From: Cyanobacteria bacterium UBA11370
GTDB lineage: Bacteria > Cyanobacteriota > Cyanobacteriia > Cyanobacteriales > Coleofasciculaceae
Direction: 5' to 3'
Assembly (NCBI GenBank): GCA_003486645.1
Contig: DNGI01000346.1
Span: 7,809 to 23,407 of the forward strand
Length of the DNA stretch: 15,599 bases
Shown: positions 6,912-14,300 of the stretch, one piece after another
How positions within the stretch are numbered: position 1 is the stretch's first letter
How the letters are laid out: each line of letters starts with the position of its first letter
Position numbers and translations under genes: made by a program
Notes under the pieces: model-generated
Databases searched by the model: none
What the model saw: only the letters and a program-made list of their open reading frames with translations
Told to the model about the DNA's origin: nothing

Positions 6912-8093
6912 ATGAAAACTTACGATTGGCTTGTGGTCGGTGGTGGAATGGCAGGTGCAGCGTTAGGTTATGAACTTACCAGTCAGGGTTTTAGTGTTTT
7001 AATCCTAGAACAATATCCCACACTTCAAGGGGCAACTCGTTATAGTTATGGTGGTCTTGCCTATTGGTCTGGAACTTCGGAATTAACGCGAGTGTTGTGT
7101 CAAGAAGGCAAAGAACGCCACCGCATTTTATCAGAAGAATTAGATAGCACTACTGAGTTTCGGGAATTGGATTTAGTATTAACGATTGCTGCTGATTGTA
7201 ACCCAGAAAACGTAGCCGCTAGTTACGCTAATTTTGCTAGTCCTCCGAAATTACTTACTGTAAAAGAAGGTTGTGAGTTAGAACCGTTGTTAAATCCAGA
7301 TGCGATCGCAGGTGTTCTCACTGTTCCTCACGGTCATATTCATCCGGAAAAAACAACGGAAGCGTACCTCCAAGCGTTCCGACGTAAAGGAGGTGAATTG
7401 GCAATTACTCAGGTTATTGAACTGGTACGAGAGAATCATTCTATCAAGGGAGTGAAAACAACTCATCAACCTTATTATGCGGCTAATACAGTCATCAGTA
7501 CTGGGGGAATTAGCCGCACGTTACTAAAAGCATCGGGTATTAATGTCCGCTTGTATTTCACTCATGCAGAAATGATTGAAATACCAACCGCTAATCTGAA
7601 ATTGCGTACTTTAGTAATGCCAGCGAATACGCAACGATTTCAACTTGAAAACCAAGCTACTACTGCTGAATTAGACTCGTTATGGGATAAGCCAGGTTAT
7701 GAACTAATCCCATCAATTTTAGATGCAGGAGCCATTCAATTTCTAGATGGTCGTTTACGAATTGGTCAAATTAGTCGAATTCTAACTGACCCTTACGCTC
7801 AAATTGATCCGGTAAAAAGTGAAGCAGCAATTCGTACCCAAGTTGGGAGTATTTTACCTGCTTTGGAGACGCTACCGGGAACGTGGTATCATTGTTTAGT
7901 CGCGTTTGGACATAACCGTCTTCCCGTAGTTGGAATACTGGGAGAGGTAGACGGTATTTATATTTTTTCTGGATTTACAAATCCCTTAGTCTTTATACCA
8001 CCGTTAGCAAAACGGTTTGCAAATTGGGTGGGTGGAGAGGACGATGAGATTATTAACCAATTATCGCTCTTGTGTCACTCTCCTTATACTTAA
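6912..8093 (+). CDS. FAD-dependent oxidoreductase, DAO family
   Basis: The 393-residue protein begins with a classic dinucleotide-binding fold: YDWLVVGGGMAGAALGYEL, with GGGMAG at 10-15, and the ribose-binding acid E33 at the end of the second strand (VLILEQ). The C-terminal part (VAFGHNRLPVVG and then IYIFSGFTNPL) is the FAD-closing segment of DAO-type oxidases and dehydrogenases, the group that includes glycine oxidase, sarcosine oxidase and D-amino-acid dehydrogenase. It has no signal peptide or membrane segment. The substrate cannot be assigned. It is not obviously ThiO, which in cyanobacteria is usually found fused to ThiG. It is divergent from the M20 gene and convergent with the next gene; the two stops are 5 bp apart. 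Confidence 0.85.
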   Translation: MKTYDWLVVGGGMAGAALGYELTSQGFSVLILEQYPTLQGATRYSYGGLAYWSGTSELTRVLCQEGKERHRILSEELDSTTEFRELDLVLTIAADCNPENVAASYANFASPPKLLTVKEGCELEPLLNPDAIAGVLTVPHGHIHPEKTTEAYLQAFRRKGGELAITQVIELVRENHSIKGVKTTHQPYYAANTVISTGGISRTLLKASGINVRLYFTHAEMIEIPTANLKLRTLVMPANTQRFQLENQATTAELDSLWDKPGYELIPSILDAGAIQFLDGRLRIGQISRILTDPYAQIDPVKSEAAIRTQVGSILPALETLPGTWYHCLVAFGHNRLPVVGILGEVDGIYIFSGFTNPLVFIPPLAKRFANWVGGEDDEIINQLSLLCHSPYT

Positions 8094-8098
8094 TCAAA

Positions 8099-8722
8099 TT
8101 AAGCAGCCGATGGGAAGTGTTCTAACTGCACCTCACATTCTTGAAAGATGTAGTTCACCGCCGCAAAGAGTTTATCCAATTCATAAATAGTGTAAGGACT
8201 GATATGTTTAGTAAACAAATTGCTTTCAAGCTTTCCAAACTCCCAGAATGCTCCATTTGAGGCAATACCAAACACAACTGTATCGGGTACATTATTGAGG
8301 TTCTGTGCAGCAATCATTTCTGCTAAACACTGACCCCAAGCGGCATCAAAATTATCTTGCTTCGCTTCAACTAAAAGTAAGTAAGGTTTGTCCAATACAA
8401 CCTTTCCCAGAGTTGAGCGTTTCGCTAGAATATATTCAGGAAATCCCGATAATTTCTCGTCATAAGTAAGAGACTCGTGACTCCACAACAAAAACTTACT
8501 GTAATAGCCTTTCCAAACTTCTCTTAGAACCGGATAAACTAAATTTTCACAAATCGCATATTCTGAGTTACTGACCACCCCTTCCCGCATCATAAACTGT
8601 AATTCTTCTCGAAAGTAGTTATTTATATTAAACGGTGTTTCGATAATGAAGTCAGATTCCGTATAGGTGGTTTGAAATTCTTTAACCACTGCACCAATGT
8701 TTTTATAACTGCTGAATGCCAT
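8099..8722 (-). CDS. Hypothetical protein with PD-(D/E)XK nuclease-like fold
   Basis: I recognise this 207-residue protein only as a cyanobacterial hypothetical family. The core reads GFPEYIL at 93-99, LLLVEAKQD at 115-123, then WGQCLAEMIAAQNLN and VVFGIASNGAFWEF. An E-A-K strand preceded by an acidic residue and followed by a Gln-containing helix fits the PD-(D/E)XK nuclease superfamily. Glu59 (ICENLVYPVLREVW) could supply the first helix acid, E96 the usual Asp, and E119/K121 the last motif. The expected GxPDY is GFPEY here, a conservative change. Such domains occur as restriction-like or defence-associated nucleases, but nothing nearby (methyltransferase, helicase, ATPase) supports a restriction system. 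The ATG at 8722 is clear. Function is unknown. Confidence 0.75.
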   Translation of the reverse strand: MAFSSYKNIGAVVKEFQTTYTESDFIIETPFNINNYFREELQFMMREGVVSNSEYAICENLVYPVLREVWKGYYSKFLLWSHESLTYDEKLSGFPEYILAKRSTLGKVVLDKPYLLLVEAKQDNFDAAWGQCLAEMIAAQNLNNVPDTVVFGIASNGAFWEFGKLESNLFTKHISPYTIYELDKLFAAVNYIFQECEVQLEHFPSAA

Positions 8723-8743
8723 AGTACCCTCGCAACGTACTAA

Positions 8744-8881
8744 CTGATTTCTAGTGTAGCCAGTCGAGACAAAATATCAGGATTGAACCGATTTATCGAA
8801 GGAAGGGCAACCCCAGATTTATTGGCAATTGCCCAGTTTACACGTTTACCAGATGATAGAACCCGTTATTTAAGTTACTGA
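8744..8881 (+). pseudogene. Start-less ORF remnant, possible decayed gene end
   Basis: One frame is open from just after a TAA at 8741-8743 to a TGA at 8879-8881, with no ATG, GTG or TTG in a useful place. The inferred peptide contains NRFIEGRATPDLLAIAQFTR followed by LPDDRTRYLSY, an amphipathic, protein-like composition unlike random spacer DNA. I do not recognise the family. It looks like the C-terminal end of a gene that lost its front, lying upstream of the small RHH gene. Confidence 0.35.
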
Positions 8882-8960
8882 TTAGACGCTTAAAGTAACT
8901 ATCGGTATTCTATATATTACTATAGCAGATATCAGTTACTTGTAAATACTGATTAGTAAC
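8874..8960. promoter_or_regulatory. Twin GTTACT-N14-AGTAAC dyads, putative operator of the RHH gene
   Basis: Two inverted repeats share exactly the same geometry: GTTACT 8874-8879 with AGTAAC 8894-8899, and GTTACT 8935-8940 with AGTAAC 8955-8960. Both have 14 bp between half-sites, a 20-bp repeat period, close to two DNA turns. Each contains ACTGATTAG (8877-8885 and 8948-8956). The second also has an interleaved dyad, ATCAGT (8931-8936) and ACTGAT (8948-8953). They end 35 bp before the start of an RHH DNA-binding protein. Since such proteins often repress their own promoter, an autoregulatory operator is the natural reading, by inference. Confidence 0.5.
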
Positions 8961-8995
8961 GTATTTGACGCTTTTGCAATCAAATAGAGACTGAA

Positions 8996-9220
8996 ATGTA
9001 CGATAGAAGGGTGATTGAGAGTTTAGAAATCCCAACCAACGTGAGCAAACGAGTTAATTTAACGCTTCCTGACATTGTTTATGACGAATTGGAAGCCTGG
9101 GCGGAATACCAAGGCAGACCCGTTGCCAATCTTGCAGCTTATTTAGTGGAGTCTTCTATTAGGGACGCGAAGGAAAAGGGAGAGTTTAAAACGTTGAAGG
9201 ATAGAGATTCGCGGAAATGA
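8996..9220 (+). CDS. Ribbon-helix-helix (CopG-like) DNA-binding protein
   Basis: A 74-residue protein. Residues 18-53 (KRVNLTLPDIVYDELEAWAE, then GRPVANLAAYLVESSIRDA) fit the ribbon-helix-helix fold: a short beta strand with alternating polar residues (RVNLTL), a first helix, a G-R-P turn and a second helix. Such proteins dimerise, put the paired strands in the major groove, and often serve as antitoxins or copy-number repressors. No toxin gene is evident: the next gene, 95 bp on, is a Uma2 nuclease, not a RelE, PIN or MazF protein. The ATG at 8996 follows a weak GAGA-type ribosome site. Two dyads immediately upstream are candidate binding sites for the protein itself. Confidence 0.8.
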   Translation: MYDRRVIESLEIPTNVSKRVNLTLPDIVYDELEAWAEYQGRPVANLAAYLVESSIRDAKEKGEFKTLKDRDSRK

Positions 9221-9315
9221 GAATTTCTTTTTTGAAACACGAAGTAGAGGTATAACTTTGCCGAGGGAACAAACTGATTACAAAATCCACGCTTGATTAA
9301 TACAGGACTTACGCG

Positions 9316-9894
9316 ATGACTACACTGATAAGTACTCCTCCCCCAAATCAATCTACAGAACAACGATTCATCCAAACAGGGGTAAGTTGGTCTAACTTCA
9401 AATCGATTCAAAACGGCTTTGCTGAAAAGCCAGGGGTGCGCTTGTTTTACTACCGAGGAGAGTTAGAAATCTTGTCTACATCGCCAGAACATGAAATTGT
9501 CAAGGGAAATATTGGCTTCCTCATTGAAAATTACATGGTAAAACAAGAGATAGATTTCGTTGGCACTGGGTCATTCTCCTTAGAAAAAGAGGACGAAGCA
9601 TCCGCTCAAGCTGACGAATCTTACTGCTTTGGTGAACAAAAGTCAATCCCAGATTTAGCCATTGAGGTGGTAATTACCAGCGGTGGAACTAATAAGCTGA
9701 GGCGCTACAAAGCACTTGGAGTAAAAGAGGTTTGGTTTGGGGAAGATGGAGTGATTTCTCTACATTATTTAGAAGGTTCGGACTATCAGCGGGTTAGCCA
9801 GAGTAGATTTCTGCCAAACCTCGATATTAACTTGCTAGCTCAATGTGCCGCAATTACTTCGAGAGTGCAAGCCGTTAGAGAGTTTCGGGGTTAG
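9316..9894 (+). CDS. Uma2 family endonuclease (full length)
   Basis: A complete 192-residue Uma2 (DUF820) protein. Conserved elements in order: GELEILSTSPEHE (48-60) with the first Glu and the His; AQADESYCFG (97-106), matching the PD-x-SYY element; IPDLAIEVVITSGG (111-124) with D113 and E117; and LRRYKALGVKEVWFGED (128-144) with K132. These build the PD-(D/E)XK catalytic centre, so this copy looks intact. Its substrate and physiological role are unknown; cyanobacterial genomes carry many copies. It follows the RHH gene by 95 bp on the same strand and may be co-transcribed with it. The 15 bases directly before the ATG (TACAGGACTTACGCG) resemble a dispersed cyanobacterial repeat end, and no Shine-Dalgarno is visible. 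Confidence 0.9.
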   Translation: MTTLISTPPPNQSTEQRFIQTGVSWSNFKSIQNGFAEKPGVRLFYYRGELEILSTSPEHEIVKGNIGFLIENYMVKQEIDFVGTGSFSLEKEDEASAQADESYCFGEQKSIPDLAIEVVITSGGTNKLRRYKALGVKEVWFGEDGVISLHYLEGSDYQRVSQSRFLPNLDINLLAQCAAITSRVQAVREFRG

Positions 9895-9919
9895 AGTAAA
9901 AGAAAACAGTAGTCAATTA

Positions 9920-9942
9920 GCTCAGTGACTAGATCATTGAGC
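9920..9942. other. Hairpin after the Uma2 gene
   Basis: GCTCAGTGA (9920-9928) can pair over all 9 positions (one G-U) with TCATTGAGC (9934-9942) around a 5-nt loop, 25 bp after the Uma2 stop. It has no T-run, so it is at best a weak terminator or an RNA 3'-end stabiliser. Confidence 0.35.
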
Positions 9943-10092
9943 GATCGCCACGTCCTGCTAACTGCTGCACCCGTGGAAGTGCGCTACAGGGTTTGGGGAA
10001 CGGTTTCTGCTGCAAAATGACACATCAACCGGATTTAGCATGAATTCTATGCAATTCGGGAAATGGAGGCGTAGCGTTTAGCCCGAAGAGAG

Positions 10093-10126
10093 GTCAAAAT
10101 TCCTTTAAAGTCAAAATTCATCTAAA
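10093..10126. repeat. 17-bp tandem direct repeat upstream of fbp
   Basis: GTCAAAATTCCTTTAAA (10093-10109) is followed directly by GTCAAAATTCATCTAAA (10110-10126), with 15 of 17 positions identical. The position, about 140 bp before the fbp start, and the side-by-side arrangement would suit a transcription factor binding as two dimers, but no factor can be named. Confidence 0.5.
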
Positions 10127-10248
10127 GTAAGGAGCAGCATTCGGAATGCCTCCCTAAGATAGAAAGTGAATAGAATCGCGCATTCGGCTTCCTTGAGGCT
10201 CTTTTAAAAGGTAGCGACCCTCTAAACCCACTGCGCGACTCGATAAGT

Positions 10249-10253
10249 GAGGA
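10249..10253 (+). promoter_or_regulatory. Ribosome binding site deciding the fbp start
   Basis: GAGGA at 10249-10253 lies 8 nt before the ATG at 10262. It overlaps the alternative GTG start at 10247, which would leave the GTG without a Shine-Dalgarno, so translation from the ATG is preferred. Confidence 0.65.
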
Positions 10254-10261
10254 TAAACATT

Positions 10262-11326
10262 ATGGCAGATGTCGAGCGACCTTTAGTTGAGGAACATTCT
10301 CTGGATCGGGATTGTACAACGCTGTCGCGTCACGTCCTACAACAACTCCAGAGTTTCAGCGCCGAGGCGCAAGATCTCAGTGCGCTGATGAATCGGATCG
10401 CCTTAGCCGCTAAACTAATTTCTCGACGGTTGAGTCGCGCGGGTCTGATGGAGGGAGCGTTAGGATTTACAGGTAATATCAATGTGCAGGGAGAATCCGT
10501 CAAAAAGATGGATATCTATGCCAATGATGTCTTTATCTCGGTGTTTAAACAAAGCGGACTTGTCTGTCGTTTAGCCTCCGAGGAAATGGAAAAACCCTAC
10601 TATATTCCTGAAAATTGCCCAATTGGACGTTATACCCTAATCTACGATCCCATTGACGGTTCCTCGAATATAGACATCAACTTGAATATTGGCTCAATTT
10701 TTTCCATTCGTCGGCAAGAAGGAGACGATATTGATGGAAATGCGCTGGATTTGCTGCAAGATGGACACAAACAACTCGCGGCGGGTTACGTTCTTTATGG
10801 GCCAAGTACGATGCTGGTCTATTCTATCGGTACAGGAGTTCATTCCTTTACCCTTGATCCCAGCTTGGGTGAATTTATTTTATCTAATGAAAACATTCAG
10901 ATTCCAGAACATGGCCCTGTTTATAGCGTGAATGAAGGAAACTTTTGGCAGTGGGATGAATCCATTCGGGACTATATTCGTTATGTTCACCGTCATGAAG
11001 GTTATACTGCTCGCTATAGCGGGGCATTAGTTGGAGATTTTCACCGCATTTTATCTCAGGGTGGAGTTTTTCTGTATCCCGGTACACTGAAAAAACCAGA
11101 AGGAAAGCTACGTTTACTTTATGAATCTGCTCCCCTAGCTTTTTTGATGGCACAAGCAGGCGGGAAAGCAAGTACCGGAACCCAAAATCTTCTGGATGTT
11201 GTACCGGATGCACTCCATACTCGCACACCCTTGATTATCGGGAGCAAAGAAGATGTATCCCTTGTCGAGTCGTTCATTCAAGAAAGGGCAAGAGAGTCTC
11301 AAGAAGTTGTAACAGTTCGGTCTTAG
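10262..11326 (+). CDS. fbp: Fructose-1,6-bisphosphatase class I
   Basis: Hydrolyses fructose 1,6-bisphosphate to fructose 6-phosphate in gluconeogenesis and the Calvin cycle. From the ATG at 10262 the protein has 354 residues, near the usual cyanobacterial class I length. The metal-site residues are all present: E107/E108 in ASEEME, D129 and D132 in [17 protein letters not shown], and E288 in [20 protein letters not shown]. The substrate-binding [19 protein letters not shown] segment is also intact. The regulatory cysteine loop of plant chloroplast FBPase is absent. Cyanobacteria also have a bifunctional FBPase/SBPase of another family, and this gene is the class I enzyme, not that one. tal and zwf follow on the same strand, the arrangement known from heterocystous cyanobacteria, so co-transcription is likely, with repeat arrays in the spacers possibly adjusting it. 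Confidence 0.97.
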   Translation: MADVERPLVEEHSLDRDCTTLSRHVLQQLQSFSAEAQDLSALMNRIALAAKLISRRLSRAGLMEGALGFTGNINVQGESVKKMDIYANDVFISVFKQSGLVCRLASEEMEKPYYIPENCPIGRYTLIYDPIDGSSNIDINLNIGSIFSIRRQEGDDIDGNALDLLQDGHKQLAAGYVLYGPSTMLVYSIGTGVHSFTLDPSLGEFILSNENIQIPEHGPVYSVNEGNFWQWDESIRDYIRYVHRHEGYTARYSGALVGDFHRILSQGGVFLYPGTLKKPEGKLRLLYESAPLAFLMAQAGGKASTGTQNLLDVVPDALHTRTPLIIGSKEDVSLVESFIQERARESQEVVTVRS

Positions 11327-11450
11327 TTGTTTGTTGTTTGTTGTTTGTGGTTTGTTGTTTGTGAATAACCAATAACTAATAACCAATAACCAACAACCAA
11401 CAACCAACAACTAACAACCAACAACTAACAACCAACAACCAATAACCAAT
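11327..11450. repeat. Heptad repeat array with opposed arms in the fbp-tal spacer
   Basis: Immediately after the fbp stop come five TTGTTTG-type units (11327-11361). Twelve AAYAACY units in the opposite sense follow (11364-11447, mostly AACAACC and AATAACC), then a trailing AAT. The array fills the whole spacer up to the tal ribosome site. Because the two halves are partly complementary, the transcript could form a long imperfect hairpin between fbp and tal. Confidence 0.9.
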
Positions 11451-11455
11451 AGGAG
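11451..11455 (+). promoter_or_regulatory. Ribosome binding site of tal
   Basis: AGGAG at 11451-11455 begins directly after the last repeat unit and stands 7 nt before the ATG at 11463. It is one of the better Shine-Dalgarno sequences in the window. Confidence 0.7.
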
Positions 11456-11462
11456 TTGAGTA

Positions 11463-12617
11463 ATGACAACAGCAGAAAACCCCATATTGCAAATTGAACA
11501 AACTTACGGTCAGAGTATCTGGATGGATAATCTGAGTCGTACTATTATTGAGTCCGGCGAACTTAAGAAGTTAATTTCCGAACGGGGAATTTGTGGGATT
11601 ACCTCCAATCCGGCGATTTTTGAGAAAGCGATCGCTGGCAATGCTATCTATGATGCTGATATCGAAGCGGGTATCGGTGATGGCAAGTCGGTAATGGAAA
11701 TCTACGAGTCTCTGGTTTTTGAAGATATTCGGAATGCTTGTGATATTTTCAAGCCTGTTTACGACGAAACCAATGGTTTGGATGGATACGTTAGTATTGA
11801 AGTACCGCCCAATATCGCCAATGATACCGAAAGTACCATTAATGAAGCCCGTCGGTATTACCAAGCGATTGGTCGGGAAAATGTAATGATCAAAATTCCG
11901 GGAACGGTAAAAGGTTTGCCAGCTTTCGAGCAAGTGATTAGTGAAGGAATCAACGTTAATGTAACCTTGTTGTTCTCGGTAGATAGTTACATTGAAACCT
12001 TTTGGGCTTATATTCGTGGATTGGAAAAACGGGCTGCGAATGGGGAAGATATCAGTAAGCTAGCTTCAGTTGCGAGTTTCTTTTTAAGCCGGATTGATAG
12101 TAATATTGATGACCGGATTGATAAAAAACTGGCTGCTGGTGTAGACACTCTCGAACAAGAAGCCAAGCTGAAAGGCATTAAGGGTAAAGTGGCGATCGCT
12201 AATGCTAAAATTGCCTATCAGAAATTTAAGGAAATTATCCAGAGCGATCGCTGGAAAGCTCTTTCGGCTAAAGGCGCACAAGTTCAACGCTTACTCTGGG
12301 CGAGTACCAGTACTAAAAACCCCGAATACAGCGATGTGATGTATGTGGATGAGTTAATTGGCCCTAACACGGTTAATACTTTACCCCCTAGCACGATTGA
12401 AGCTTGTGCAGATCACTGTTCTCCGGATAGTCGGATTGAAACAGCAGTTGATGAAGCGTATCAGTTGCTTGACAGCCTCAAAGATCCCGATATCGATATC
12501 AATTTGTCCGAGGTGATGGACGAACTTCTAGACGATGGAATCGACAAATTCGTTAAGCCGTTTGAGTCCTTAATGTCATCTCTTGAAGGGAAAGTAAAAC
12601 ACTTAGCAGCCGTGTAA
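11463..12617 (+). CDS. tal: Transaldolase (type 2 / actinobacterial-like subfamily)
   Basis: Transfers a dihydroxyacetone unit between sugar phosphates (sedoheptulose 7-P + glyceraldehyde 3-P to erythrose 4-P + fructose 6-P) in the non-oxidative pentose phosphate pathway. The 384-residue length and the opening IWMDNLSRTIIESGELKKLI fit the longer subfamily shared by cyanobacteria and actinobacteria, not the short TalB or TalC forms. The catalytic Asp22 lies in MDNLSR. GITSNPAIFEKAI at 45-57 is the phosphate/substrate strand. The Schiff-base lysine is K144 in VMIKIPGT (141-148), followed by NVNVTLLFS. It lies between fbp and zwf on the same strand, which suggests coordinated supply of pentose phosphate intermediates, probably in the dark or in nitrogen-fixing cells by analogy with Nostoc. 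Confidence 0.96.
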   Translation: MTTAENPILQIEQTYGQSIWMDNLSRTIIESGELKKLISERGICGITSNPAIFEKAIAGNAIYDADIEAGIGDGKSVMEIYESLVFEDIRNACDIFKPVYDETNGLDGYVSIEVPPNIANDTESTINEARRYYQAIGRENVMIKIPGTVKGLPAFEQVISEGINVNVTLLFSVDSYIETFWAYIRGLEKRAANGEDISKLASVASFFLSRIDSNIDDRIDKKLAAGVDTLEQEAKLKGIKGKVAIANAKIAYQKFKEIIQSDRWKALSAKGAQVQRLLWASTSTKNPEYSDVMYVDELIGPNTVNTLPPSTIEACADHCSPDSRIETAVDEAYQLLDSLKDPDIDINLSEVMDELLDDGIDKFVKPFESLMSSLEGKVKHLAAV

Positions 12618-12625
12618 GTAGTTAT

Positions 12626-12767
12626 TTGTTGTTGGTTGTTAGTTAGTGGAATTAGTGATTAGTTATTCGAGGAAAAAAATTCTACCACTCTCTAACCAAC
12701 AACTAACAACCAATAACTAACAACCAACAACCAACAACCAACAACCAACAACCAACAACCAACAACT
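12626..12767. repeat. Heptad repeat array with inverted arm in the tal-zwf spacer
   Basis: A short TTGTTGG-type arm (12626-12646) is followed 50 bp later by ten uninterrupted AACAACY units (12698-12767). TTGTTGGTTGTTAG (12629-12642) is the exact reverse complement of 12717-12730, so a 14-bp perfect stem is possible. The array ends 2 nt before the zwf ATG and occupies the place where a Shine-Dalgarno would lie. Confidence 0.92.
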
Positions 12768-12769
12768 CT

Positions 12770-14299
12770 ATGGTGACTCTACTCGAAAATCCCCTGCGCG
12801 TTGGATTGCAACAGGAGCGAAGCCCAGAACCATTAATTATGGTAATTTTTGGGGCATCGGGAGACTTAACTCAACGCAAACTCGTCCCAGCTATTTATCA
12901 ACTTAAGCGGGAACGACGGCTACCTCCTGAAATTACTGTTGTTGGGGTAGCGCGTCGAGATTGGAGTCATGAATACTTCCGAGAACAGATGAAGGAAGGG
13001 GTTGAGCAGTTTTCTGATGGGATTCAATCGGAAGAACTTTGGCAAGACTTTGAACAAGGTCTATTTTACTGTTCCGGTGACATGGATCGCCCAGAAAGCT
13101 ATCAGAAACTGAAGGCGTTTTTAGGAGAACTGGATGGTAGACGAGGAACACGAGGAAATCGAGTATTTTATTTAGCTGTTTCGCCTAAATTTTTCGCCGA
13201 AGCGATTCGACAATTAGGGGGTGCAGGGATGTTAACCGATCCCATCAAGCACCGTTTAGTCATTGAAAAACCCTTTGGTAGAGATCTAAGTTCAGCGCAG
13301 ACACTGAACCGCGTGGTGCAAAATGTTTGTAAAGAAGAACAGGTTTACCGCATTGACCATTATCTAGGCAAAGAAACGGTTCAGAATCTGTTAGTATTCC
13401 GGTTTGCTAATGCTATTTTTGAGCCACTGTGGAATCGCCAATTTGTGGATCACGTTCAGATTACCGTAGCGGAAACCGTGGGGGTTGAAGATCGAGCCGG
13501 GTATTATGAAACCTCCGGCGCATTGCGGGATATGGTGCAGAACCATTTGATGCAGCTATTTTGCCTCACTGCGATGGAAGCGCCCAATGCTCTAGATGCT
13601 AATAGTATCCGCACAGAAAAGGTAAAAGTAATTCAAGCTACTCATTTAGCGGATATTAATAATTTAGAATATTCAGCAATTCGCGGTCAGTACAAGGCGG
13701 GTTGGATGAAGGGCAAACCCGTACCCGGATACCGCGAAGAACCGGGAGTTAATCCTAACTCCACAACCCCAACTTATGTAGCCATGAAGCTACTGATTGA
13801 TAACTGGCGTTGGCAAGGTGTTCCCTTCTACCTACGCACGGGTAAACGATTGCCAAAGAAAGTGAGTGAAATTTCAATTCAGTTCCGCGATGTTCCGTTG
13901 ATGATTTTTCAATCTGCCGCTCAACAAACCAGTCCCAATGTGTTAACGTTACGAATTCAACCGAATGAGGGAATTTCGTTACGTTTTGAAGCGAAAATGC
14001 CGGGAGCAGAGCTACGAACTCGCACTGTAGATATGGATTTTGGCTACGGATCGTCCTTTGGAATGGCAACCGCCGACGCATACAATCGACTATTACTCGA
14101 CTGTATGTTGGGGGATCAAACGCTGTTTACTCGTGCCGATGAAGTAGAAGAAGCGTGGCGGGTTGTATCACCAGCCCTAACCGCTTGGGAAGCCCCCAGC
14201 GATCCGGCATTTATTCCTCAATACGAAGCAGGAACGTGGGAACCCAAAGAAGCGGAATATTTGATTAATCGAGATGGACGACGCTGGCGTAGACCTTAA
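12770..14299 (+). CDS. zwf: Glucose-6-phosphate 1-dehydrogenase
   Basis: Oxidises glucose 6-phosphate to 6-phosphogluconolactone with NADP+, the first step of the oxidative pentose phosphate pathway. The 509-residue protein has the NADP-binding GASGDLT (28-34), EKPFGRD (166-172), the substrate signature RIDHYLGKE (194-202, with His197 and Lys201) and the catalytic His259 in MVQNHLMQL. The start ([15 protein letters not shown]) matches cyanobacterial homologues. Cys187 (VVQNVCKEE) and Cys445 (LLLDCMLGD) stand at the positions reported as the redox-sensitive pair of cyanobacterial G6PDH, so thioredoxin control is probably retained. opcA, which encodes the activator OpcA and normally follows zwf, is absent: the next gene is convergent. 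No Shine-Dalgarno precedes the ATG, since tandem repeats run up to position 12767. Confidence 0.97.
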   Translation: MVTLLENPLRVGLQQERSPEPLIMVIFGASGDLTQRKLVPAIYQLKRERRLPPEITVVGVARRDWSHEYFREQMKEGVEQFSDGIQSEELWQDFEQGLFYCSGDMDRPESYQKLKAFLGELDGRRGTRGNRVFYLAVSPKFFAEAIRQLGGAGMLTDPIKHRLVIEKPFGRDLSSAQTLNRVVQNVCKEEQVYRIDHYLGKETVQNLLVFRFANAIFEPLWNRQFVDHVQITVAETVGVEDRAGYYETSGALRDMVQNHLMQLFCLTAMEAPNALDANSIRTEKVKVIQATHLADINNLEYSAIRGQYKAGWMKGKPVPGYREEPGVNPNSTTPTYVAMKLLIDNWRWQGVPFYLRTGKRLPKKVSEISIQFRDVPLMIFQSAAQQTSPNVLTLRIQPNEGISLRFEAKMPGAELRTRTVDMDFGYGSSFGMATADAYNRLLLDCMLGDQTLFTRADEVEEAWRVVSPALTAWEAPSDPAFIPQYEAGTWEPKEAEYLINRDGRRWRRP

Positions 14300-14300
14300 T

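Larger units (their letters stand above)
9895..10261 (+). other. Long fbp leader/promoter region without a gene
   Basis: This spacer of about 360 bp contains no credible gene. It holds a 9-bp hairpin (9920-9942), a GAATT...AATTC dyad near 10042-10057, a 17-bp tandem direct repeat (10093-10126) and a 13-bp palindrome, GCATTC-G-GAATGC (10137-10149). TAGAAT at 10171-10176 could be a -10 box, but no good -35 stands at the proper distance. The fbp promoter is expected here. Confidence 0.45.

Noticed and set aside
6912..8093. Calling the DAO oxidoreductase ThiO because of the TenA neighbour
   Set aside because: The sequence shows only general DAO-family features; cyanobacterial ThiO is commonly fused to ThiG and neither fusion nor thiG is present.
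9301..9315. TACAGGACTTACGCG as the end of an insertion element
   Set aside because: It resembles a dispersed cyanobacterial repeat end, but I found no matching inverted copy or transposase nearby.
11364..11450. Repeat arrays as a CRISPR
   Set aside because: Units are 7 bp and contiguous, without unique spacers, and no cas genes are in the window.
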